From the IMG/VR virus record IMGVR_UViG_3300021962_000188, positions 1 to 46,317 of that record: DNA of 46,317 nucleotides, one strand, 5' to 3'. The notes beneath the pieces are model-generated. The model made no database searches and was not told the origin of the DNA. It worked only from the letters and a program-made list of their open reading frames with translations. A program made the position numbers and the translations under genes. The first letter of the stretch is position 1; every line of letters starts with the position of its first letter. Positions 8,548 to 14,227 of this stretch are shown here, in pieces. The stretch comes from a virus.

Positions 8548-8859
8548 GTACTTTATTGCTTTTTTTCTTTGGAGAGCACTTAACTATAGCGACCCTATGG
8601 TGCGCAGATTCCACTCTAGAGGCTACTTAGACCAGCCTACGACTGTGTCCCTTTTCTGACTACTCTGTCCCTATTTATTTCTTCTTTTGTTATCAGGGAC
8701 TTACATTGCAGTGCAATATAGTCTATTTTTACTATTTTATATGCTTGTTTTTACTCTTTTGTATGCTATAGCGGCTACAGCAAATTACTGTCACTACACA
8801 GACCCCTCCCCCCCGATAGCGAAAAACTATCGATTTTATAGATCTTCATAGGTTTTGAC

Positions 8860-8865
8860 TATAAT
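8860..8865 (+). promoter_or_regulatory. candidate early promoter -10 element
   Basis: A consensus TATAAT lies about 195 bases before the first plus-strand gene of the early operon. No good -35 is found at 16-18 bases upstream, so it would need an activator or a different contact. It is offered because nothing else in the gap resembles a plus-strand promoter as well. Confidence 0.3.
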
Positions 8866-9060
8866 AGCTTAAAAGTTAGGGAATGAGGGCTTAGGGTGCA
8901 CCTATATATGCACTATCAAGCATATATCAGATTCTATATATTAGACACCTAGTATATTACTAAAGATTCTATGCAATATCTCTAAAACTATGATCCATAA
9001 GCTAATTAAGGGCTTAGAATCGATAGTGCCAATATCGGCATATTCTATAAAGGGTTTTAT

Positions 9061-9162
9061 ATGAATCAATACACTAAAGATAAGTTATGGAATGTAGTGT
9101 TATTCCTATGTGTGGCTTATGTCATTATTCAAGCTGTAAGAGCTGTCATTCATTCTATCTAA
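9061..9162 (+). CDS. 33-aa single-pass membrane peptide
   Basis: A short frame starts at ATG 9061, with AAAGGG seven bases upstream. The product is MNQYTKDKLW followed by a hydrophobic stretch (NVVLFLCVAYVIIQAV) and a short basic/His tail. That is one predicted membrane helix of about 18 residues with a charged N-terminus. It is the first gene of the early amidoligase operon and its stop lies at the start of the 22-bp repeat that leads into the next gene. The coding case rests on the ribosome site, the clean hydrophobic profile and tight spacing. Function unknown. Confidence 0.55.
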   Translation: MNQYTKDKLWNVVLFLCVAYVIIQAVRAVIHSI

Positions 9163-9181
9163 TCAACTTATAAAGGATTTA
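9160..9181 (+). repeat. 22-bp intergenic repeat, copy 1 (ribosome site of amidoligase)
   Basis: An exact 22-base sequence (TAATCAACTTATAAAGG and five more bases) precedes the amidoligase start. It recurs at 10545-10566 before the amidotransferase. It includes the AAAGGA ribosome-binding core, and in copy 1 also the stop codon of the upstream peptide. Confidence 0.85.
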
Positions 9182-9186
9182 ATACC

Positions 9187-10542
9187 ATGAATTTAATTCA
9201 AACTTATAAACACTATAAAGACAATTACAGATCAGAGCATGCGAAAGAGCAGATCAGAAACCGCATGAAAGACAATGTTGCAGGGCATAGAAAATATCAT
9301 AGGGACATTGGCTGTGCCTTATCTGCTGTCTTGAATCGTAAAGTATTAAGAAAACAATTTGCTGTCCTATTCTCGCAAGCTGTAAAGGATAACGATCAGG
9401 ATCGAGCATTAGAGTTAATAAACGATTATGACTATCGAATTATTAGATCCTCTATGAATGATGTAATCGATCTATTTAATACTAAGTTTAGCTATGAATT
9501 TGGAATTTGTGAGGATTGTGGATTAATCGAGATCGATAGCGAATTTCATAGTGCCTATGATGGAGATAGAGCCGTATGTAATTCATGTTTCGAGGAATAT
9601 TACTATCATGATCGATCGGGGCAATATGTCCATCAAGATGATGAAAACTATTCAAGTGATGATGATGACGAAGAATCGGGGATCATAGGTGAATACCATT
9701 CTTCAAGCGAGAATCTAGGCAAAATCCCGTCATTATTCGATAAACGAAAATCTCAGATATTCCTAGGTTTAGAATTAGAAATTGAAGTAAACGAAGATTA
9801 TTCGAGATCCGATAAAGCAGAAATCATTTTAAGCAATATTGGCGTATATACAGATAATAAAAATGATCGATATACATATTGCCTAGCAGAAGATGACGGG
9901 TCATTGAATCATGGGTTTGAATTGGTAACGGGATATACAGGTTTAGATGTGCATGAAAAGCAATTAGCATATTTCAAAAAACCAATTCGAGGATTAAGAT
10001 CCCATGATACTTCTACCTGTGGTTTACATATTCATATTGATAAAAGGAATATGACATTAAATCATGCGACAAAAATGATTCTATTTATGAATGATTCGGG
10101 TAATCAAAAGCTGATTAAAACAATAGCTAGAAGATCTAGTAATAGATTTTGTAAAGTATTAAACAAAAAAGCAGATTATCAATGGCTCAAATCTGCTAAA
10201 CGCTCAGGAGATCCCTTAAGACAATTAAATGATGATAGATATGAATGTCTTAATTTTCAGAATGACAATACTATTGAATTTAGATTATTCAAAGGCACTC
10301 TAAAATTTGAATCAATAATGTCTTGTTTAGAATTTACCTATGCGACATGGTTTTTTTGTAAAGATAATGGGTATCAGGATCTCACAATAGAAAACTTCAT
10401 TAAGTTTATATGTAAGCCCGAAAATAGATCAGATACTAAGTATTTAAGGGCTTATCTAAAATCACATTTATTTGATGTGCCAGAATTGGATAAACCAAAC
10501 CCAAGAATTGAAAATAATCAATTATCAACAGTAGAAATTTAA
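9187..10542 (+). CDS. predicted amidoligase (COOH-NH2 ligase, Amidoligase_2-like) with zinc-finger N-terminus
   Basis: Product of 451 aa. Residues 108-134 contain two CxxC pairs (CEDC, CNSC), a zinc-ribbon-like knuckle, followed by an acidic linker (SSDDDDEES). The catalytic domain runs from about 190: GLELEIEV (194-201), EDDGSL with a downstream Glu (235-245), CGLHIHID (278-285), a basic RR-SNR patch (315-320) and NTIEFRLFKGTL (361-372). This order of Glu-rich strand, DGS, G-H-H and EFR motifs matches the ATP-dependent amidoligase family related to glutamine synthetase folds. Such enzymes join a carboxylate to an amine. The gene follows a membrane peptide gene and precedes a class II amidotransferase, a pairing known for this family. 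The substrate is unknown. Confidence 0.8.
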   Translation: MNLIQTYKHYKDNYRSEHAKEQIRNRMKDNVAGHRKYHRDIGCALSAVLNRKVLRKQFAVLFSQAVKDNDQDRALELINDYDYRIIRSSMNDVIDLFNTKFSYEFGICEDCGLIEIDSEFHSAYDGDRAVCNSCFEEYYYHDRSGQYVHQDDENYSSDDDDEESGIIGEYHSSSENLGKIPSLFDKRKSQIFLGLELEIEVNEDYSRSDKAEIILSNIGVYTDNKNDRYTYCLAEDDGSLNHGFELVTGYTGLDVHEKQLAYFKKPIRGLRSHDTSTCGLHIHIDKRNMTLNHATKMILFMNDSGNQKLIKTIARRSSNRFCKVLNKKADYQWLKSAKRSGDPLRQLNDDRYECLNFQNDNTIEFRLFKGTLKFESIMSCLEFTYATWFFCKDNGYQDLTIENFIKFICKPENRSDTKYLRAYLKSHLFDVPELDKPNPRIENNQLSTVEI

Positions 10543-10544
10543 TT

Positions 10545-10566
10545 TAATCAACTTATAAAGGATTTA
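10545..10566 (+). repeat. 22-bp intergenic repeat, copy 2 (ribosome site of amidotransferase)
   Basis: Exact second copy of the sequence at 9160-9181. It sits seven bases before ATG 10573 and supplies AAAGGA. The amidoligase stop lies three bases upstream, so the repeat nearly fills the intergenic space. Confidence 0.85.
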
Positions 10567-10572
10567 TATATT

Positions 10573-11598
10573 ATGTGTTTACTTATTACGCAATCGAAAA
10601 TTAGCCCGAAGTTATCCCATGAATGGCTTAAGGATTTTTATTCTTACAATGCTGATGGAATAGGCGTTATGAGATCTAAAAATAATCAACTAATTATTGA
10701 AAAGATATTACCTAAAGATTCAGATGATTTTATAAACTTTTATGAAAAGCATATTTTTGGATTTGATTGTGCATTTCATTTAAGAATGAAAACTCATGGC
10801 AATATTGATTTAATCAACTGTCATCCATACGAAGTATTAAATAAAGCAGATCATGGATTAGATTTATGGCTTATGCACAATGGGATTTTGCATACAGATA
10901 ATAAAGATGATTTATCCAAATCTGATACATGGCACTATATTAAAAATTACTTAGTGCCTATGCTCGCTAAAAATCCCGATTATGCTTTTACAGAATCATT
11001 CAATGAAATAATCTCGGATCATATTGGCACAAGTAATAAATTCGTGATTATGGATAACTTAGGACGGCAAGCTGTCATAAATCAGGATCAAGGCGTTTAT
11101 TGGGCTGGTTTATGGTTATCCAATACTTACGCTTGGAGTGCCAGCAATACAGCAAAAGCTAATCCCGAAAATGATTTAAGTTTATGGGAAAGCCAGATTT
11201 TAGAAAATCCTGATAAACCTAAAATCAATTCTTATTCCTATGATTACAATTCTTATAATTATGGTTATGGTAATTATTCAAGCTATGGATCTAAAAATAG
11301 TATTGATAATGCTAATGATTATGTAGATCGAGAATTAGATCTCGCTGTGAATGATTTTTTTGATCTCGGATACGATAAAGCAGGATCACTATCATATACG
11401 CAAGCAAAAAGATTTATATCTAGATTCGGATTAGCTAGTTTTCAGGATCTAGCAATTATGGTTTTGGATAATCAAATTGATGAAAATACTTTTATCAGAT
11501 CTATATCTGATTTTGCATACGCAAAAAATATATTCGATTGGTTATCTAGCGAAGAATCTAAAATTGCAAGGGCAGAAAATGAGATCGCTTATTTCTAG
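10573..11598 (+). CDS. class II glutamine amidotransferase-like protein (Ntn hydrolase)
   Basis: Product of 341 aa. It begins MC, placing a Cys as the first residue after Met removal, the nucleophile of class II amidotransferases. Further family features follow: NADGIGVM (26-33), HLRMKTHGNIDLINCHP (69-85, with the conserved Arg) and LMHNGIL (100-106, the oxyanion-hole HNG). Residues about 205-250 are a Tyr/Ser/Asn-rich low-complexity linker, followed by a helical C-terminal domain of about 90 residues with no recognised fold. Expected role: release ammonia from glutamine, or cleave an isopeptide-like amide, for or against the amidoligase upstream. It ends 82 bases before a strong terminator. 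Confidence 0.8.
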   Translation: MCLLITQSKISPKLSHEWLKDFYSYNADGIGVMRSKNNQLIIEKILPKDSDDFINFYEKHIFGFDCAFHLRMKTHGNIDLINCHPYEVLNKADHGLDLWLMHNGILHTDNKDDLSKSDTWHYIKNYLVPMLAKNPDYAFTESFNEIISDHIGTSNKFVIMDNLGRQAVINQDQGVYWAGLWLSNTYAWSASNTAKANPENDLSLWESQILENPDKPKINSYSYDYNSYNYGYGNYSSYGSKNSIDNANDYVDRELDLAVNDFFDLGYDKAGSLSYTQAKRFISRFGLASFQDLAIMVLDNQIDENTFIRSISDFAYAKNIFDWLSSEESKIARAENEIAYF

Positions 11599-11680
11599 GA
11601 TCTATGAATTTTTTATGCGAATCCGATTATTGATCTTATTAATATTCCTTTATTAGATCTATAAACCCTTAAACCCTTTG

Positions 11681-11710
11681 CCCTGATCGCTGTATGGATC
11701 AGGGTTTTTT
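11681..11710 (+). terminator. Rho-independent terminator of the amidoligase operon
   Basis: A perfect 8-bp stem CCCTGATC/GATCAGGG with an 8-base loop is followed directly by six T. It isolates the amidoligase-amidotransferase operon from the replication genes. Confidence 0.9.
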
Positions 11711-11978
11711 ATTGCCCTAAAGCCCTGTATTAAAGCCCTATGCCCTATTCATACCTAATCAATGCCATTTATAAGCCCTTAAAACGCTCTCTATGGCATT
11801 AAAATAGGGTCAAATGAATCAGGGTATCAAAAATAGCTAAAACGGCTCAAAAGCCCTAAAAATGCCCTTAAAATTGAATTAGGGTTTACCCTAGGTTTAC
11901 AGCTCGAGATTTTTACATATTTTTCATATTATAAAATGTTTCTCATTATATACAATTTCCCACTTATATGACTAGAAT

Positions 11979-12058
11979 GGTGACTTAAGCGGTGACCTAA
12001 ATGGTAGGCTAAGGTGACCTCAATGGTGACCTAAAGGGTGACCTAAATGGTGGGTTAG
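11979..12058 (+). repeat. array of seven 12-bp iteron-like repeats
   Basis: Copies of GGTGACCT plus four variable bases begin at 11979, 11991, 12003, 12013, 12025, 12037 and 12049, so the spacing is 12, 12, 10, 12, 12, 12. Four copies are exact in the first eight bases; the others are GGTGACTT, GGTAGGCT and GGTGGGTT. Regular phasing implies cooperative binding of a protein on one face of the helix. It may be a replication origin or an early operator. Confidence 0.8.
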
Positions 12059-12072
12059 GGTTTATCCTAATG

Positions 12073-12101
12073 TTGACAAATAAAATTTATGTAATACTGA
12101 G
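12073..12101 (+). promoter_or_regulatory. weak promoter candidate before the early small genes
   Basis: TTGACAAATA (12073-12082) is identical over ten bases to the -35 region of the polymerase promoter at 16642. The -10 is poor at 17-base spacing; TAATAC lies only 13 bases after the -35. It is the best placed promoter for the operon starting at 12130. Confidence 0.35.
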
Positions 12102-12129
12102 ATCGTTGTAACTAACCTGAAAGGAAATT

Positions 12130-12402
12130 ATGAATACTAATATTGAAAACTTATCTAATAATGAATTAAATGAGATAAAAGCTTTTGTTCGAGGGTTGAT
12201 TGAGGGTATTAAAGATACTAATAAACCAGAACGAGTAGATTTTATCTTAGAAGATTATTGGAATTCTTGGGATCACACTATTGATATAAATATTTGGATT
12301 GATGAATCAGATCCTCAAAAGTATTTATGCACTTTGTATCCTGTTTTTAACAATATACGGGATGATGAAACATTTCAACGCTTAGATTATTTGAAAGGAT
12401 AA
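12130..12402 (+). CDS. hypothetical early protein (90 aa)
   Basis: Product of 90 aa, acidic (many Asp, Glu and Asn), with aromatic clusters (DYWNSWDHTIDINIWID). AAAGGAAA lies before ATG 12130. No motif is recognised. It is the first gene after the iteron array and the start of the early plus-strand series. Three bases separate it from the next gene. Early phage genes of this kind often bind and redirect host proteins, but nothing here shows which. Confidence 0.6.
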   Translation: MNTNIENLSNNELNEIKAFVRGLIEGIKDTNKPERVDFILEDYWNSWDHTIDINIWIDESDPQKYLCTLYPVFNNIRDDETFQRLDYLKG

Positions 12403-12405
12403 TAA

Positions 12406-12615
12406 ATGAAAAAGAACAAGTACCGAGTATTAGCAAGTTATCGTGCTTATGTATATGCTGATATCTATGCAGAAAATATAGATGAAGCTAAAGAAATTGC
12501 TCATAACATGGATGGTGGAGATTTCCACGAAAGTGAATTCGGTGATTGGAATATTGACGAAGTTGTAAATACTGAAACTTTAGATAAAATGTTTAGAAAG
12601 GAGAATCATGTTTAA
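12406..12615 (+). CDS. hypothetical early protein (69 aa)
   Basis: Product of 69 aa. It starts with a beta-strand-like basic stretch (KKNKYRVLASYRAYVYADIYA) followed by the helix NIDEAKEIAHNM and an acidic half. This strand-helix pattern with 'DEAKEIA' is common in small phage proteins of unknown role. GAAAGGATAA lies upstream. It overlaps the next short gene by eight bases. Confidence 0.6.
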   Translation: MKKNKYRVLASYRAYVYADIYAENIDEAKEIAHNMDGGDFHESEFGDWNIDEVVNTETLDKMFRKENHV

Positions 12616-12754
12616 ATTACTAGCTTTCCTGACCTCAATGGTGGTTTCAAGCGGAGTCTATGCTTGTAAAACTGTTATTATTGACACACCCAAAGGCACA
12701 GCAGTATGTTATATTTGTGCTGATGGTAAAATTATTACTTGCGATAAACTCTAG
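12608..12754 (+). CDS. 48-aa exported cysteine-rich peptide
   Basis: ATG 12608 follows AAAGGAGAATC in the end of the upstream gene. Residues 1-19 form a signal peptide: MFK, a hydrophobic core (LLAFLTSMVV) and SSGVYA before Cys20. The mature part of about 29 residues has Cys20, Cys34, Cys37 and Cys45, enough for two disulfides. Cleavage before Cys20 could also suggest a lipoprotein, but the -2 residue (Tyr) is unusual for a lipobox. Export of a disulfide peptide early in infection would place it in the periplasm. Possible roles, all inference, are superinfection exclusion or interference with envelope proteins. Confidence 0.6.
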   Translation: MFKLLAFLTSMVVSSGVYACKTVIIDTPKGTAVCYICADGKIITCDKL

Positions 12755-12763
12755 GAGAAAATG

Positions 12764-13006
12764 ATGCACTGCACAGTATGCGATAAATTACTTAATGACT
12801 ACGAGGCTACTCGGAAAACCCTTGACGGCAAATACTTGGATATGTGTCAAGACTGCTACACAGGTTTAGAGATCTTGATTCCAACAATCGACAGAAAAGA
12901 CCTGTTGCATGAAACCGAGATGCCTAGCCCTGACGATGAATATGATTATTATCAAGATTCTGTTGATTTAGATGACTTTCATGGTGATGTCTATGCAGAT
13001 CGTTAG
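12764..13006 (+). CDS. small zinc-finger protein with acidic tail
   Basis: Two consecutive ATG codons (12761, 12764) follow CTAGGAG; the second has the better spacing (80 aa). The N-terminus has CTVC and, about 25 residues on, CQDC, a four-Cys zinc knuckle. The C-terminal 30 residues are extremely acidic (DDEYDYYQDSVDLDDFHGD). This zinc knuckle plus acidic tail form is common in early phage proteins. DNA mimicry or binding to a basic protein is possible but unproven. Confidence 0.65.
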   Translation: MHCTVCDKLLNDYEATRKTLDGKYLDMCQDCYTGLEILIPTIDRKDLLHETEMPSPDDEYDYYQDSVDLDDFHGDVYADR

Positions 13007-13209
13007 AGCACTAAAGACCTTTATAGATAATATAGTTATATTATTTAGATTATTATTTAAACTCTAAAGCTCTAGAGATCTAAAGAACAATGCAGAATCT
13101 ATATAGTGAGGGTAGCATACTTTTATGATTCTGTCAATAGCAAGTGTTGTTTTTATGTCATTGTATTTATTATTAATCTATGATATTGTCTGAACTACAA
13201 GGAGGATTT

Positions 13210-13383
13210 ATGCACCATAACGAAGAAGCAAGATATCATTTCATCATGATGGACTTTGTCGATCTAATCGGTGATTATGGCTACGATAAGGTCATGGACG
13301 ACTTATCTACGGCTATCGCTGACAAGGTCAATCGCTTAGTCGGTAGGGCTGTTGCAGAGGAGATCGATGAAACTCCGTTTTGA
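13210..13383 (+). CDS. hypothetical small protein (57 aa)
   Basis: I choose ATG 13210 because AAGGAGG lies six bases upstream; the in-frame ATG at 13180 has none. The product, MHHNEEARYHFIMMDFVDLIG and onward, is acidic and helical with no known motif. The 200 bases before it are AT-rich and non-coding apart from a doubtful 22-codon frame. The next gene starts inside its last 17 bases. Confidence 0.6.
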   Translation: MHHNEEARYHFIMMDFVDLIGDYGYDKVMDDLSTAIADKVNRLVGRAVAEEIDETPF

Positions 13384-13546
13384 GGTCAGGGACGAATACA
13401 ACGATATTGTGCGGTGCTTTGCTAGTAAGCAAGAGGCACAGGCGCATTGTAAGTTAGATCCTAGTTTCTATCTCAAAGTCAATCAGCAAGTCAAGCCAAA
13501 CCCGTTCAAAGAGGCTTGGGAAAGGTTAGGCGAATGTCTATTTTGA
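13367..13546 (+). CDS. hypothetical small protein (59 aa)
   Basis: ATG 13367 has GAGGAG five bases upstream, inside the end of the preceding gene. The product begins MKLRFEVRDEYNDIVRCFASKQEAQAHC, a strand-turn-helix pattern with 'SKQEAQAH' that recurs in small phage proteins, and ends KEAWERLGECLF. Function unknown. Overlaps of 10-20 bases on both sides show translational coupling in this tight series. Confidence 0.6.
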   Translation: MKLRFEVRDEYNDIVRCFASKQEAQAHCKLDPSFYLKVNQQVKPNPFKEAWERLGECLF

Positions 13547-13764
13547 TGCGTGGTTTTGTTATATCAGCGTTCTTCTTCGGTATCTTGGTCGGCTATGTTG
13601 CTGGTCGTATGGAATGGGCGCATGAGGACTGTTATGACGCAACGGGCAAGTATCAGCGTTATGAGGCTTGGTTAAGTGTTAAGAATGGGATTTATCGTTG
13701 TTTTTGGATTGAGCAGGAGTTCCCGCACCGTGTTAGGGTGCAGGGTGTTATAGATGTAAGGTAA
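13534..13764 (+). CDS. small membrane-anchored protein (76 aa)
   Basis: The ATG at 13534 overlaps the upstream gene. Residues about 6-25 are one hydrophobic segment (GFVISAFFFGILVGYVAG) after a short N-terminus. The remaining 50 residues are soluble and aromatic-rich with two Cys (EDCYDAT, IYRCFW). Topology is probably N-in, C-out, putting the Cys pair in the periplasm. Function not recognised. Confidence 0.55.
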   Translation: MSILMRGFVISAFFFGILVGYVAGRMEWAHEDCYDATGKYQRYEAWLSVKNGIYRCFWIEQEFPHRVRVQGVIDVR

Positions 13765-13812
13765 CATTATCGTTACATTATAGCCTATAAGGATACATTT
13801 ATGTTACATTTT
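13761..13812 (+). repeat. four short phased repeats upstream of the 80-aa gene
   Basis: GTAACATTAT, GTTACATTAT, GATACATTTA and GTTACATTTT begin at 13761, 13772, 13792 and 13803, giving spacings of 11, 20 and 11. They fill the only gap (65 bases) in this part of the operon, just before a strong TAGGAGG ribosome site. They look like protein-binding sites on one helix face. Confidence 0.5.
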
Positions 13813-13829
13813 ACAACTTAGGAGGATTT

Positions 13830-14072
13830 ATGACAAAGTATTATGATTTAAGCAATGCGTTAGATACGCTAGAATTTCAGATGCAATCGTTTACGGCTGT
13901 ATTAGAAACATTGGCATCGGCTGATCCTGATGATCTCACTAGCGGCACGATGTGGTTCATCCACGACACAGTAAAACGCTATCAAGATCAGATTAACCTA
14001 ATTTCAGGTCAAGCGATGATGGCTCATATTGATGCACAAGAAACAGAAACTAAGAAAGGTAAGAAGAAATGA
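13830..14072 (+). CDS. hypothetical helical protein (80 aa)
   Basis: It has one of the strongest ribosome sites in the window (TTAGGAGGATTT before ATG). The product MTKYYDLSNALDTLEFQMQSFTAVLETLA is mostly helical and ends in a Lys-rich tail (KKGKKK). Its stop overlaps the next ATG (ATGA). No family recognised. High expression is likely from the ribosome site. Confidence 0.6.
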   Translation: MTKYYDLSNALDTLEFQMQSFTAVLETLASADPDDLTSGTMWFIHDTVKRYQDQINLISGQAMMAHIDAQETETKKGKKK

Positions 14073-14227
14073 CATTATTACAACTACCAAAGGTTATTGA
14101 AGCGGTGAATGAACTTGGTCAAGAGATTCAGGCATTAAAAGACAAGGTCAATGCACTTGAAAAACAGATTGAACTAGCAAAGACCATTAAGGAAACCAAA
14201 GTAAATGCTAATGCAAAAACAAAGTAA
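14069..14227 (+). CDS. 52-aa coiled-coil protein
   Basis: A short frame in an ATGA overlap with the preceding gene. Residues 8-45 form a heptad-like helix (VIEAVNELGQEIQALKDKVNALEKQIELAKTI broken by few polar residues), predicted to be a coiled coil. The last 23 bases overlap the primase-helicase start. Small coiled-coil proteins are frequent beside phage primases. Function unknown. Confidence 0.55.
   Translation: MTLLQLPKVIEAVNELGQEIQALKDKVNALEKQIELAKTIKETKVNANAKTK

Larger units (their letters stand above)
8333..9060. other. divergent control region between late (minus) and early (plus) units
   Basis: This stretch of about 730 bases has no convincing gene. It contains the minus-strand terminase promoter (8519-8547), a perfect 12-bp palindrome (8438-8449), three copies of CTATAGC (8441, 8584, 8766) and a 13-base inverted repeat (8705-8717). 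It also has a C-rich run (8803-8814) next to a 6-bp hairpin (8814-8832) and a consensus -10 TATAAT (8860-8865) pointing into the plus-strand early operon. The composition is AT-rich. Role inferred: transcription switch between early and late genes. Confidence 0.65.
11599..12129. other. repeat-rich intergenic region, candidate replication origin
   Basis: These 530 bases carry no gene. In order they hold the operon terminator (11681-11710), eight GCCCT motifs all on the plus strand (11680-11868) and an inverted repeat TAGGGT/ACCCTA (11880-11893). A very AT-rich stretch (about 11910-11970), a 12-bp iteron-like array (11979-12058) and a TTGACA element (12073) follow. AT-rich DNA beside phased direct repeats is the usual architecture of an iteron origin. 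No initiator protein is recognised, so origin function is inference. Confidence 0.55.

Noticed and set aside
8333-9060. tRNA or structured RNA in the control region
   Set aside because: I looked for cloverleaf arms and an anticodon loop and saw none; only short hairpins.
11979-12058. CRISPR array
   Set aside because: Units of 12 bases without unique spacers are too short and too regular; no cas genes.
12092-12101. Similarity of TAATACTGAG to a T7 RNA polymerase promoter
   Set aside because: Only the first seven bases match; no phage RNA polymerase gene is present and the CACTATAG part is missing.
13125-13193. 22-codon hydrophobic frame (MILSIASVVFMSLYLLLIYDIV)
   Set aside because: Looks like a membrane peptide but the ribosome site is too far (GAGGG, about 12 bases) and it is very short; not supported enough.
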